Assembly (NCBI GenBank): GCA_016699165.1
Contig: CP064963.1
Location: 4,402,001 to 4,466,000, forward strand
Direction of reading: 5' to 3'
DNA: 64,000 bases
From: Candidatus Melainabacteria bacterium
GTDB taxonomy: Bacteria; Cyanobacteriota; Vampirovibrionia; Obscuribacterales; Obscuribacteraceae
Positions 1 through 8,813 of this stretch are shown here, piece after piece (position 1 is the stretch's first letter; every line of letters begins with the position of its first letter). A program made the translations under genes and the position numbers. The notes beneath the pieces are model-generated. The model was not told where the DNA came from and did no database searches. It saw nothing but the letters and a program-made list of their open reading frames with translations.

Positions 1-419
1 GGCATGGTTACGACGGTCTTATCTAATTCAGTCGGAATTTTTTGAACCAAAGGAGGAGCCGCTTGCGTGGTTATGACCGTTGTTTCCTGATCAAGAATTA
101 GTGGTGTTGTAGCAAGTGTCTTTTCCATTTCGGATAAGTCTAAATCGTTTAAGTCCGAAACTTGCGAATCACCTGGTTGAAATGCAGGAGTGGTGATCAG
201 AGTTTTTTCCTGCTCTGTCATTTCATCGTCTTCTGGTAGACGAAGTGCCTTTAATTCTTTGATCTCGGACAAAATCTTTTTCGCGTCTTTGTGTTTGTTC
301 TTTTGAATTAGCTCGGCACATTTCTTCGACAGCTTTTCTATCTTTCTATCGATTGAAATATTGACGCTGCCTTGCGAGGTAGAGTCCAGCCTGAATTTGT
401 CTGGATTAAATGGACTCAT
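1..419 (-). CDS. Uncharacterised charged protein, 3' end cut off by window edge
   Basis: An open frame on the minus strand starts with ATG at 419 and runs off the left edge, so about 140 N-terminal residues are visible. The start overlaps the stop of the upstream gene in an ATGA junction (416-419), which implies translational coupling. The protein begins MSPFNPDKFRLDS, has no signal peptide, and contains a basic helical stretch rich in Lys (about residues 25-55). It then has repeated short motifs of the type (E/D)KT(L/V)xTTP at about residues 72, 101 and 134. Such Thr-rich acidic motifs could be Ser/Thr kinase substrates or FHA-domain ligands, but that is inference. No family was recognised. 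Confidence 0.6.
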   Translation of the reverse strand, partial: MSPFNPDKFRLDSTSQGSVNISIDRKIEKLSKKCAELIQKNKHKDAKKILSEIKELKALRLPEDDEMTEQEKTLITTPAFQPGDSQVSDLNDLDLSEMEKTLATTPLILDQETTVITTQAAPPLVQKIPTELDKTVVTM

Positions 420-880
420 CTGCTGGACATTCCTTTCACTACGTCCTGTCCTAGTAGTTCTTCTAAAGTAATTCTTTTGGCTTTGTCTGAATCTTGTGAT
501 GTATTTCTTTCGGGGATTGGCGTTGCTACCACTTGCTTAGGCTCTTCCAGCTTTTGCTTGGGAGTTTCTACTGCCTTTTCTATTTTGGGCTCAGGCTTTT
601 TAGTGTTGCTTTCTTGCGTGAGCGGTAAATCGGCAAGTGGCGCTTCTTCTTGAGCCTTCTTTGCCAATGGTTTTGAAACGTAAACCGATATCGGTTTAGA
701 TTTTGGTTTGCGCACTTTTTTCTTTGGTTTGACAACCTTGACTTCCGCTTCCTGCGGGGCATACATGTCCGCGTAGGAGTAAGCGCGTCTAGCTTGGGCC
801 AATGGCATACTTGCCCAAAGGCTTGCAAAGGCAGTAAGCAAGAGAAGCGAGCTTAAAAAAGACCTTGTCGGTTTGTTCAT
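416..880 (-). CDS. Secreted Lys/Pro-rich protein carrying a palindrome copy
   Basis: About 154 aa from the ATG at 880; an in-frame TTG at 898 would add six residues before MNKPTRSF. The N-terminus is a clear signal peptide (basic MNKPTR, hydrophobic LLLLTAFASLWA, cleavage near AQA-RR). The mature part is rich in Lys, Pro, Glu and Ala and looks disordered, like a periplasmic linker. The dispersed palindrome (676-703) lies in frame and encodes the residues KPISVYV. The stop overlaps the start of the next minus-strand gene by ATGA. No conserved family was recognised. The gene is likely real because of the signal peptide and the coupled downstream frame. Confidence 0.6.
   Translation of the reverse strand: MNKPTRSFLSSLLLLTAFASLWASMPLAQARRAYSYADMYAPQEAEVKVVKPKKKVRKPKSKPISVYVSKPLAKKAQEEAPLADLPLTQESNTKKPEPKIEKAVETPKQKLEEPKQVVATPIPERNTSQDSDKAKRITLEELLGQDVVKGMSSR
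676..703. repeat. Dispersed palindrome copy 1
   Basis: GTAAACCGATATCGGTTTAG (680-699), preceded by AAAC. It lies inside the coding region of the secreted Lys/Pro-rich protein and is read in frame as PISVY. Confidence 0.85.
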
Positions 881-904
881 GCAAATATTGTACTGCAATT
901 AGGC

Positions 905-1402
905 TCAGGTCTTGACGGGTGGATTGTTTTCTTGGCTTAGCCCTTTTTTAGCCTTTGCATGCTCGATCATAAGACCGATTGAAAGCGCCAGCAGCACTAA
1001 GAATGAAGCCATCCATAAATAGAATCCGATAGTAGGATGAAGAAAAGTGAGCTTAATAACACCGGCATCATCGTTATAAACGTTCATTTTGTTCAGTGAA
1101 AGTGTGTGTAATCCAGATAGAAGGGCGAAGAGACTGCACATTGCTGCGGTGAGATAGCTCTTTTCTTGCAGCATCAAGAGTGCCACTACATAGAATATGT
1201 TGGCAAACTGGGCGAACTGTCCAATGAAAATAGCCATTAGACCTTTGTATAGGCAGACCCAGCCGAACCATGTGATCATTTCTCCCATCACTTTTTTGTT
1301 TTGAACCATTTGATACGATTGAAACTCAAGCGCGGGTGTGACGCAGGCAAGTGCGAATAGTGCAAGGCTTAAAACAATTATTTTTGAGGTTGTGCTTTTC
1401 AA
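905..1402 (-). CDS. Four-helix integral membrane protein of unknown function
   Basis: About 165 aa. I place the start at a TTG (1402) because AAGGA lies about seven bases upstream; another in-frame TTG at 1420 would add six residues. Four hydrophobic segments are visible: near the N-terminus (IIVLSLALFALACV), at about residues 50-75, at about 75-100, and a C-terminal pair-like segment WMASFLVLLALSIGL. A short charged C-terminal tail follows. It lies 24 bases upstream of the secreted Lys/Pro-rich gene on the same strand, so the two may be cotranscribed. No family was recognised. Confidence 0.65.
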   Translation of the reverse strand: MKSTTSKIIVLSLALFALACVTPALEFQSYQMVQNKKVMGEMITWFGWVCLYKGLMAIFIGQFAQFANIFYVVALLMLQEKSYLTAAMCSLFALLSGLHTLSLNKMNVYNDDAGVIKLTFLHPTIGFYLWMASFLVLLALSIGLMIEHAKAKKGLSQENNPPVKT

Positions 1403-1583
1403 TTCTGATTCCTTATACAAGATGCCTTTTAGCCATACTTTCCTAAGTGAGATTTTCGCAAATTTTCCTCCGCTTGAATTAACTTTTCTGTTTGACCAAA
1501 ATGGTTTTTAATAAAAGCAAGGCGGCGTAAGCATTTCTTTTTAGTGTTCCAATATAATGTCTCTGTTAAGGAGGGGCAGGTTT

Positions 1584-4500
1584 ATGCTTGCAAGTCCCGC
1601 CAAATCTCTAGATTGGGCTCATCCGATTGTTTCTGAGTGGTTCACCACTAAGTTCGGCACGCCTACAGAACCTCAAATTGCTGGATGGCCAGTGATTTTG
1701 TCTGGTCAAGATGCACTCATATGTGCACCGACTGGTTCCGGTAAAACCCTTGCTGCTTTTTTAGCTTGTCTTGATTCGTTAGTTCGAAAATCGCTTGCTG
1801 GCAAGCTTGAGCCCCGAACTGAAGTTGTTTATATCTCGCCTCTGAAAGCACTGAGTAATGATGTTCAAAAGAATCTTGATGCTCCCCTTGCTGAAATATT
1901 GCAACTGGCACAGAGTAAGGGTATCGAGACTCTAGATATTCGAACTGCAGTGCGCACTGGTGACACACTGCCAAGCGATCGTCAAAAGATGATCAAAAAG
2001 CCGCCGCATATCCTAGTTACCACACCCGAGTCTTTATATATTTTGTTGACTGCTGAAAAATCGCGTCAAAATTTGCGGCACGTAACCACTGTAATTGTAG
2101 ACGAAATTCACGCTGTGGCTGATGATAAGCGAGGAACGCACCTTTCTTTAACGCTTGAGCGTTTGGATGCCTTGGCTGTAAAAAAGCCTGTTCGAATTGG
2201 ACTTTCTGCAACACAACGACCGCTTGAATTAATTGGACGATTTTTGGTTGGAAATGATGTTTCGATGCCTAAGATTATCGAAGTCACTCAACGCCGCCAT
2301 TTCGATTTATCAGTGGTCGTGCCTCAAAACGAACTTCAAGCAGTGGCATCGCAAGACATCTGGACTGAAACTTACGATTACATAACTGAACTGGTCAAAC
2401 AACACCGCTCCACTCTGGTCTTTGTTAATACAAGAAAACTTTCTGAGCGTCTTGCTTACAATCTTTCCAAACGTCTTGGAGACGACGTTGTTGGTGCCCA
2501 TCACGGGAGTCTTGCTCGCAATCTGCGTCTTGATGCAGAGCAAAAATTGAAATCTGGTCAATTGAGAGTGCTTGTGGCAACTGCGTCGCTAGAGCTTGGT
2601 ATTGATATTGGCAGTATAGATCTTGTCTGTCAAATTGGCTCTCCGCGCAGTATCGCAGCCGCGTTGCAGCGTGTGGGTCGAGCTGGTCACTGGCGAGGGG
2701 CTACTCCAAAAGGCAGACTCTTTGCCACCACCCGCGATGAATTAGTCGAATGTGCCGCCATTGTCAAAGCGATTCAAGAAGGCGAAATGGATCGCATTGT
2801 TATTCCAGATTGCGCTCTAGATGTGCTTGCTCAACAGATAATTGCAGCTTGTGCTGCTTCTGATTGGAGAGAAGAAGATTTATTTGCAATGGTAAAAAGA
2901 GCATATCCATATCGCGATCTGAGCTATGAAGAATTCGATCGGGTACTTGAAATGGTATCAGAGGGAGTAGCGGGACGAAATTATAGTTATGGACGATTCG
3001 TTCATCGCGATCGCATAAATAAAATTCTAAAAGGCAGGCGTGGTGCGAGGCTTGCAGCAGTCACCAATGCCGGAACTATTCCGGAGACCAATGTTTTTAC
3101 AGTTATTGCCGAGCCCGACGAGCAAATGGTAGGAACACTTGATGAAGATTTTTCGCTTGAAAGCAATGCAGGCGATATTATTTTACTTGGCAATACTTCC
3201 TGGATCGTAAAAAAGGTAGAGGGTATCCAGAGTAAAGTGCGAGTGATTGACGCAAAAGGAGCACCACCCACTGTTCCTTTTTGGCTGGGAGAAGGACTTG
3301 GACGCACAATAGAGTTGTCGCAACAAGTAGCTGAAATCAGAGAATTAGTGGTTAATGCCAAAGCAATTGGTGTGTCTCCAATGTCGAGATTGACCAGTTC
3401 TTGCGGACTCTGTCAAAGTGGTGCCGAGCAAGTAACTGCATATATAAATGAAGGTGTAAGCGTACTTGGTGCTGTGCCTACTCAGAAAAGACTTATTGCA
3501 GAACGATTCTTTGATGAAAGTGGAGGGATGCAGCTTATTATTCATTCGCCTTTTGGTGCTCGAATAAATAAAGCCTGGGGACTGGCACTGCGCAAGAAGT
3601 TTTGCCAATCTTTCAACTTTGAACTTCAAGCCGCTGCCACTGATAATGGTATTAACATTTCACTAACCGACAAACACAGTTTTCCTTTGGGCGAAGTATT
3701 TCACTATCTTCATCCAAATACGTTGCGGCATGTACTTGAGCAAACAGCCCTTCAAGCGCCACTTTTTACTGTGCGCTTTCGATGGGATGCTACCAGGTCT
3801 CTTGCTTTGTTGCGCTACAGTCAAGGGAAGAAAACACCGCCGCACTTACAGCGCATGAGAGCTGAGGATTTGCTTGCAAGTGTTTTTCCTCAAGCTGCAG
3901 CCTGTCAGGACAATGTAAAAGGTGATATCGATATTCCAGATCACCCCCTTATAAATGAAGTTATGAAAGACGTTCTAACCGAAGCCATGGATATTGATGG
4001 TCTAAGTAAAATATTAGAGGATATTTTATCGGGTGAAATAGAATGCCTGGCGGTGGACACCCCAATGCCGTCGGCATTTGCAGCCGAAATTTTAAATGCC
4101 AATCCTTATGCTTTTCTCGATGATGCGCCACTTGAAGAACGCAGGGCTCGAGCGGTCGGAATGCGTCGAGCATTGCCTGATGATATGGCTCGCGAATTGG
4201 GTGGACTCGATCTCAATGCCATCGAACAAGTGAGACACGAAGCGTTTCCTGATATTCGAAACGCCGATGAGATGCATGACTTATTAATGTCGCTTGTTTT
4301 TCTGCCCATTGATAGTTATTTGTTCGAACAAAACCAAACCACGAGAGAATATTGGCAAGGTTTATTGAATGAGCTCGCTCTTGCACACAGAGCGTGTATT
4401 CTAGACAGCTCACACTTAGGCAAACCTAGTTGGATTGCATGTGAGAATCTGTCAAATTTGAGTGCCGACCAAATCGAGTCTGAGTTTATTGAACGTGCTG

Positions 4501-5741
4501 TCTATGGATTGTTAATGCATGTAGGTCCCATAACAGAAGAGCAAATCTTTGAGCGATTGGGATTTTCTATCGGTGATATTCAGTTTGCTCTTGTTGCACT
4601 AGAGACTCGCGGAACTATTTTGCGCGGTAGTTTTACGCCATCAAATATGGTATCGCGAGTTGAATGGTGCGAGCGCGGTTTGTTGTCTCGAATTCACCGA
4701 CTTACTATTGGTTCTCTTCGTAAGCAAATCGAGGCTGTAAGCCCAGCTCAGTATATGGATTGGCTATTTAACTGGCAGCATGTATCTAGTCTGGGTCAGT
4801 TAATTGGAGAACACGGCACACTTGAAGTATTGCGCCAATTACAAGGTTTCGAAATTGCTGCTAATGCATGGGAAACTCAAATACTTCCCCAAAGAGTGAA
4901 AAATTATAATTCGACCCATCTCGATAAATTGTGCCTCACTGGTCAAGTCGGGTGGGGGCGCTTATCCAGGCACCCATCTGTATTTGATATGCAATCAACC
5001 ACGCGTGTAACACCAAATGGCTTTTCGCCTATTGCATTTTATTTGCGCGAAGAAGGAATGTGGTATCAAGAACAAGAAGTGCAAATCAACAAATCTGTTT
5101 TGAGTACGCAAGGTAAACTTGTGCTTGAGTATCTTGAACGAAAAGGAGCATCATTCTTTTTTGATATTGTTCGCTCAGTGAAGTTAGTGAATGCCGAGCT
5201 TGAGACAGCTCTCTGGGAACTGGTGACTGCCGGATTAGTCACAGCCGATGGTTTTGAAAATATGCGCTCTATTATTTGTCCAAGACGCAGACAGGGACTG
5301 GGCAAAAGCAAAAACGCTTCAATGCCAAGACACAGTCCCGGCCGCTGGAGTTTACTTTTACCCGAACAAAGTGAAAATGCAGGTGTTGAAGCGGCATGCT
5401 GGATGCTTTTGCGTAGATACGGAATCGTTTTTAGAGAACTTCTTTCAAGAGAAGTGAATGTACCCAAATGGCGAGATTTACTGAATACATTTAGACGTAT
5501 GGAAGCTCGTGGCGAAATTCGAGGCGGACGATTTATCAATGGCTTTATCGGAGAGCAATTTGCCAGTCAGATGGCTGTCGATAGTTTGCGAGCCAGCAAA
5601 ACACTAATTCCAGCCGAAAGAGAAATTGTGATTTCTGCATGCGACCCGCTAAATCTCGTAAACACGATAGTTCCAGGTGCCAAGGTGGCGGTCAATTCAG
5701 GACAAAAGCTTCTATTCGTGGGCGGAGTTTATAAAGAGTAG
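1584..5741 (+). CDS. lhr: Lhr-type DEAD/DEAH ATP-dependent helicase (full length)
   Basis: About 1385 aa, a superfamily 2 helicase of the large-helicase-related family, which unwinds DNA or RNA:DNA hybrids in repair. Visible motifs: Walker A APTGSGKT at about residue 48, DEIH at about residue 173, LSATQRP (motif III), and the C-terminal RecA lobe with LVATASLELGIDIG and the motif VI block QRVGRAGH. After the helicase core and winged helix comes the roughly 500-residue C-terminal extension of full-length Lhr (E. coli Lhr is 1538 aa), not just the Lhr core. I choose ATG 1584 because AAGGAGG (1568-1574) sits nine bases upstream; an in-frame ATG at 1557 lies before this ribosome binding site. It is flanked by unrelated small genes. 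Confidence 0.93.
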   Translation: MLASPAKSLDWAHPIVSEWFTTKFGTPTEPQIAGWPVILSGQDALICAPTGSGKTLAAFLACLDSLVRKSLAGKLEPRTEVVYISPLKALSNDVQKNLDAPLAEILQLAQSKGIETLDIRTAVRTGDTLPSDRQKMIKKPPHILVTTPESLYILLTAEKSRQNLRHVTTVIVDEIHAVADDKRGTHLSLTLERLDALAVKKPVRIGLSATQRPLELIGRFLVGNDVSMPKIIEVTQRRHFDLSVVVPQNELQAVASQDIWTETYDYITELVKQHRSTLVFVNTRKLSERLAYNLSKRLGDDVVGAHHGSLARNLRLDAEQKLKSGQLRVLVATASLELGIDIGSIDLVCQIGSPRSIAAALQRVGRAGHWRGATPKGRLFATTRDELVECAAIVKAIQEGEMDRIVIPDCALDVLAQQIIAACAASDWREEDLFAMVKRAYPYRDLSYEEFDRVLEMVSEGVAGRNYSYGRFVHRDRINKILKGRRGARLAAVTNAGTIPETNVFTVIAEPDEQMVGTLDEDFSLESNAGDIILLGNTSWIVKKVEGIQSKVRVIDAKGAPPTVPFWLGEGLGRTIELSQQVAEIRELVVNAKAIGVSPMSRLTSSCGLCQSGAEQVTAYINEGVSVLGAVPTQKRLIAERFFDESGGMQLIIHSPFGARINKAWGLALRKKFCQSFNFELQAAATDNGINISLTDKHSFPLGEVFHYLHPNTLRHVLEQTALQAPLFTVRFRWDATRSLALLRYSQGKKTPPHLQRMRAEDLLASVFPQAAACQDNVKGDIDIPDHPLINEVMKDVLTEAMDIDGLSKILEDILSGEIECLAVDTPMPSAFAAEILNANPYAFLDDAPLEERRARAVGMRRALPDDMARELGGLDLNAIEQVRHEAFPDIRNADEMHDLLMSLVFLPIDSYLFEQNQTTREYWQGLLNELALAHRACILDSSHLGKPSWIACENLSNLSADQIESEFIERAVYGLLMHVGPITEEQIFERLGFSIGDIQFALVALETRGTILRGSFTPSNMVSRVEWCERGLLSRIHRLTIGSLRKQIEAVSPAQYMDWLFNWQHVSSLGQLIGEHGTLEVLRQLQGFEIAANAWETQILPQRVKNYNSTHLDKLCLTGQVGWGRLSRHPSVFDMQSTTRVTPNGFSPIAFYLREEGMWYQEQEVQINKSVLSTQGKLVLEYLERKGASFFFDIVRSVKLVNAELETALWELVTAGLVTADGFENMRSIICPRRRQGLGKSKNASMPRHSPGRWSLLLPEQSENAGVEAACWMLLRRYGIVFRELLSREVNVPKWRDLLNTFRRMEARGEIRGGRFINGFIGEQFASQMAVDSLRASKTLIPAEREIVISACDPLNLVNTIVPGAKVAVNSGQKLLFVGGVYKE

Positions 5742-5850
5742 TCAGTCTAGACTTCTCTAGAGAATTAGTTATTTCTGGGGTTTTCCCTGGTACTTACTTG
5801 AGCGCTTCGCGTTAGCATGAAATTGTTCGGCTTTTGAGCACTAATTTACT

Positions 5851-6039
5851 ATGAGCATGCGCCCCGACTATGTCTTGCGCTTTTACAAGCGAATATTATT
5901 GCAATTTCTTATAGTCACCTCTTTTTGCAGTCTATATATAGGTGTGCAGGTAGCTAAACAGACTGTACACGACATGAAAATTGCCAAGATTAAGTCGCTT
6001 CAAAAAGCCTCCCTTAATTCCAAACAGTCTATTAACTGA
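5851..6039 (+). CDS. Small single-pass membrane protein
   Basis: 62 aa starting MSMRPDYVLRFYKR, with one hydrophobic segment (about residues 16-33, ILLQFLIVTSFCSLYIGV) followed by a basic tail rich in Lys and Ser. It lies between Lhr and a PlsC-like acyltransferase on the same strand. No strong ribosome binding site precedes the ATG and no family was recognised. It could be a small membrane-anchored accessory of the next gene; it could also be non-coding. Confidence 0.4.
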   Translation: MSMRPDYVLRFYKRILLQFLIVTSFCSLYIGVQVAKQTVHDMKIAKIKSLQKASLNSKQSIN

Positions 6040-6112
6040 TCAAGTCTTCCTCAATTCACAACCGCTTATTTCTATATTGATAGTGTCGGTTTGCAATTAA
6101 GGAGATGCCAAA

Positions 6113-6754
6113 GTGTTTAATTCCAAAGTGAAGAAGCGCAAAAACTTGAAAGACAACAAGTCCTTTCTGAGATTTACTTTCTGGAATTTTATCAACCAGA
6201 TTGTAATGCGTGTTCATTTCAAAAAAATTAGTGTGATTGGAAAACAAAATCTGCCAGACGGTGCATTTATTTTAGTAGCCAATCATTCGTCGCGTTGGGA
6301 TGGACTTAGTGTACAGTTCTTGCTCAATCGCAGAGCTAATTACATGGTATCACCCAACGAAATGAGAGGGCTGCAAGGACGAGCGGTAAAAAGTGTGGGC
6401 GCTTTTCCAGCCAGTTCAAGGCACGATCTCGTCTCATTCTCACTTGAGCGATTGCTCAAAAAAGAGCCAATTGTAGTTTTTCCCGAAGGTAATATCTTCA
6501 ATGATTCTGTTCTTCGCCCGTTTAAAAAAGGGGCAGCGAAAATAGCTCTGGAAGCTGCAAGTCGCAATCACAATATTCCTATTGTACCTTTAGCGATTGA
6601 GTATAATTTCGATCCAGAAATTGGTGGTCATAGCGTTGTGATGCGGGTTGGTCAGGCGTATCTCCCCTCGATTTGCGAGGCTCCAACTCTTGCTAAAGAA
6701 ATGCATTTGAAGGTGCAAGTTTTGAAAGAAGAACTGACAGGTAAAGTCGCTTAG
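6113..6754 (+). CDS. 1-acyl-sn-glycerol-3-phosphate acyltransferase-like (PlsC family)
   Basis: 213 aa starting at GTG 6113 with AAGGAG (6099-6104) at good spacing. The PlsC/LPLAT hallmarks are present: the catalytic NHX4D motif as NHSSRWD near residues 57-63, and the EGT-like motif FPEGN near residue 122, followed by the PIVPLAIEY block. These enzymes transfer an acyl chain to lysophosphatidate or a related lysolipid at the inner face of the membrane. The N-terminus is basic with a short amphipathic or hydrophobic stretch. The exact substrate cannot be told from sequence; short LPLAT proteins of this kind may also act on other lysolipids. Confidence 0.85.
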   Translation: MFNSKVKKRKNLKDNKSFLRFTFWNFINQIVMRVHFKKISVIGKQNLPDGAFILVANHSSRWDGLSVQFLLNRRANYMVSPNEMRGLQGRAVKSVGAFPASSRHDLVSFSLERLLKKEPIVVFPEGNIFNDSVLRPFKKGAAKIALEAASRNHNIPIVPLAIEYNFDPEIGGHSVVMRVGQAYLPSICEAPTLAKEMHLKVQVLKEELTGKVA

Positions 6755-7053
6755 TAAATTTACTTCTTCAATCTTTCTGCTTCGACTAAGCGTTTTTGTT
6801 TGATTCTGAGTTTGGCCAAATCGCACGAAAGCTTGCAATGTCGTGATGTTTTTCGCCAACCGTTTTAGTCTTTTCATTAGAGGCAGTTTGAGCACTCCAA
6901 GGGCGTTGACACCCTTTCGGGTTGGTACTTTTATGGGTTTTACATCGTCTTTTCATAACAAAATTAATTTATCTATTCCCGTAACCGGAACTTATTTCTT
7001 GCGTCAAGCTTGTGCTACCTATAACGAGTATGAGTAATTTAGGGAGACTTGAG
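6755..7053. other. Intergenic stretch with no supported gene
   Basis: About 300 bases between the acyltransferase and a small acidic protein. An open frame of 64 codons (6843-7037) exists, but it lacks a convincing ribosome binding site, has an unlikely composition and overlaps the next gene's leader. No hairpin or repeat was seen. Confidence 0.4.
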
Positions 7054-7263
7054 ATGGCTAAAACGAATAGACCAGGCAATGAGCCTGATGAAGCGAAAGA
7101 TGAAACGAAAGATGAAACTGGTGAGGATGAGGAAAAAGAAGAATTAACCGAATCAGCTTTGAAAGGGACTCACAAAAGCGATTTTTCACTTGAGCAAGAA
7201 CAAAAGGCTAAAGAAGAAGAGTGTGAGCGCACAGAAGGAAACTGTGACGAATCTCGCAAGTAA
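7054..7263 (+). CDS. Small highly acidic cytoplasmic protein
   Basis: 69 aa from ATG 7054, chosen because AGGGAG (7041-7046) lies seven bases upstream; a longer frame opening at 7012 lacks this. The sequence is extremely rich in Glu, Asp and Lys with direct repetition (KDETKDETGEDEEKEE). It has no hydrophobic segment and is probably disordered. Two Cys lie near the end (EECERTEGNC). No family was recognised. Confidence 0.5.
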   Translation: MAKTNRPGNEPDEAKDETKDETGEDEEKEELTESALKGTHKSDFSLEQEQKAKEEECERTEGNCDESRK

Positions 7264-7287
7264 ATTAAATCTGTTTTTCTCCGATTT

Positions 7288-7734
7288 TTAACGCAAAGGC
7301 ATAGCATAAATATTGCTATTTGCTTTCTGTCTTTTTTGATAGTTAGCGGTATAGAGGCTGAAATCAAGAAAGAAAGCCAGACTTCCCAAGAAAAATGTAC
7401 CAATGAGGCTAAGCACTAGAGCCGTGCTTGCCTTCTTGGTTTGCATTGTTTTGTGTTTTTTTAGTTCTTGCAAATTCTTCTTTTTTAGTTTGTCGAAAAT
7501 TGTATTCCAGAGCCAGGGCACACCTAATGCAAGACACAAACCCAGTCCGCTGAAATATTCTCTTTTGGCTGGGTCTGAAATTGCCATTTCCAAATTTAGC
7601 CGCACCGAAACGAAGCAAAAGAGACATATTGCCATTAAGAATAGCAATGCAACATTGCTTAAGGTGCGAAATTTTTTCCACCAGGCAAGTGCTTGTTTTT
7701 CGTTAGTAATTGGGGTGGTAAATTCTTCAAACAT
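7288..7734 (-). CDS. Integral membrane protein with three predicted helices
   Basis: 148 aa from ATG 7734 (a TTG lies one codon upstream). Hydrophobic segments occur at about residues 27-46, 62-80 and 103-127, with a strongly basic loop (KLKKKNLQELKKHKTMQTKK) before the last. The short C-terminal tail is polar. It is divergently transcribed from the secreted protein gene at 7836, and a palindrome copy lies in the shared upstream region. No family was recognised. Confidence 0.6.
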   Translation of the reverse strand: MFEEFTTPITNEKQALAWWKKFRTLSNVALLFLMAICLFCFVSVRLNLEMAISDPAKREYFSGLGLCLALGVPWLWNTIFDKLKKKNLQELKKHKTMQTKKASTALVLSLIGTFFLGSLAFFLDFSLYTANYQKRQKANSNIYAMPLR

Positions 7735-7786
7735 CAAATAACACGCTTGTCAAAATGTTCATGTTAGCATTGAAAGGATTCCTGGT

Positions 7787-7814
7787 AAACGTAATCCGAT
7801 ATCGGATTAGATTT
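7787..7814. repeat. Dispersed palindrome copy 2
   Basis: GTAATCCGATATCGGATTAG (7791-7810), flanked by AAAC and ATTT. It lies in the intergenic space between two divergent genes, ending only about 21 bases before the ATG at 7836, a position compatible with an operator. Confidence 0.9.
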
Positions 7815-7835
7815 CAATTTTGCAAAGGGTAAAAA

Positions 7836-8399
7836 ATGTTTCGTTCGAAAAATTCTCTGAATTGGGCTTCATTTTTGGTTTTGGTCAGTTTTTTGCAAGT
7901 TATTGACGTCCAGGCTAAAAATTCGGAGCACAATTTGGCTGAGGGTGATAATCCTCAATTGGATGAAGTTTCACTTCAGTCAAACAGTAAGACTGCCGAC
8001 AAAGCTAGTGTAAAGGGATGGGATTCGTATTCAAAGTTGGTTGAAGGGCTTGTTCGTGAGTATTTCCCGAAGGCAAAAATCAAACAGTCCGCGACGCATT
8101 TGCATGTAGAGTTTAAAAGTCGTCCTTACGATATTCCTTCGATCAATAAGATCGAACAAGGACCTGATTGGGGCGGAATTTTATTCGACATAGATTTGAA
8201 AGATGGTCAGTATAGCGGTGTGCACGCAGTGCCAAAAAAATTCAATGAATATTCGTACTATCATGTAATGCTTTATGCGCCCTATTCAACCAAATTGAAC
8301 AAACATTTAGAGACACGAATCGCCTATCCATTTGATGTTCCGCCGGACTTTCTCAAACGATTTATCTTTCTTGTGGAAAACTTTGATCAGCATTTTTAG
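7836..8399 (+). CDS. Secreted protein of unknown function
   Basis: 187 aa with an N-terminal signal peptide (SLNWASFLVLVSFLQVIDVQA, cleavage near QA-K), preceded by AAGGG at a suitable distance. The mature part has a low-complexity acidic linker, then a compact globular region from about residue 60 (WDSYSKLVEGLVREYFPKAK) with several aromatic and Gly-rich turns (GPDWGGILFDIDL, YSYYHVMLYAPYS). It ends with the hydrophobic FLKRFIFLVENF. No catalytic motif or family was recognised. The dispersed palindrome lies directly upstream. Confidence 0.6.
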   Translation: MFRSKNSLNWASFLVLVSFLQVIDVQAKNSEHNLAEGDNPQLDEVSLQSNSKTADKASVKGWDSYSKLVEGLVREYFPKAKIKQSATHLHVEFKSRPYDIPSINKIEQGPDWGGILFDIDLKDGQYSGVHAVPKKFNEYSYYHVMLYAPYSTKLNKHLETRIAYPFDVPPDFLKRFIFLVENFDQHF

Positions 8400-8459
8400 G
8401 ACAGGCTCAGAATCTGGGTATATATAAATGAGTCACCTCTTCGTTATCAAAGACCCCCG

Positions 8460-8813
8460 ATGAAATTTCTCAAGAAAACTCAAGAACCCGCTCAAATTCA
8501 AACCAGACCTACATACAGACAAGGCGATGTGCTTTTGCAGAAAATTGACTCTATGCCTGCTAGTGCCCAGCCGGTAGAATTCGAAGAGCGTATTGTTCTG
8601 GCATATGGAGAGGTTACTGGTCACTGTCATGCGTTGAGCACTGCCAGTGCCGCTATGTTCACCTTCAACGGTCAGCGTCTGATTGAGGTGAAAGAGGGCG
8701 CACGCCTGAGGCATGAAGAACATGCAACTATTGTCCTTCCCCAGGGCGTTTACAAAGTAATTCAACAGCGAGAGTACGTCCCGGAGGCGCCTCCGCGAGA
8801 TGTCCTCGACTGA
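8460..8813 (+). CDS. Small conserved-looking protein paired with DUF6745 gene
   Basis: 117 aa. The core starts with YRQGDVLLQKID, followed by a Gly/His segment (GEVTGHCHAL) and LRHEEHATIVLPQGVYKVIQQREY, which resembles a small beta-barrel or cupin-like fold with several His residues. I recall similar short proteins (QGDVLL..., GEVTGH...) encoded next to DUF6745 proteins in other bacteria, but no function. Its 3' end overlaps the DUF6745 gene by 14 bases (8800-8813), so the two are translationally coupled and probably form one unit. It shows no signal peptide. Confidence 0.7.
   Translation: MKFLKKTQEPAQIQTRPTYRQGDVLLQKIDSMPASAQPVEFEERIVLAYGEVTGHCHALSTASAAMFTFNGQRLIEVKEGARLRHEEHATIVLPQGVYKVIQQREYVPEAPPRDVLD
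8783..8794 (+). promoter_or_regulatory. Ribosome binding site inside a short perfect palindrome
   Basis: GGAGGCGCCTCC is a perfect 12-base palindrome whose left half is the only Shine-Dalgarno-like sequence for the ATG at 8800. It lies within the end of the upstream coding region. If it folds, access to the site would depend on translation of the upstream gene; this is inference. Confidence 0.3.

Noticed and set aside
6843..7037. Open frame of 64 codons upstream of the small acidic protein
   Set aside because: It lacks a ribosome binding site, has an unlikely composition and overlaps the leader of the next gene.
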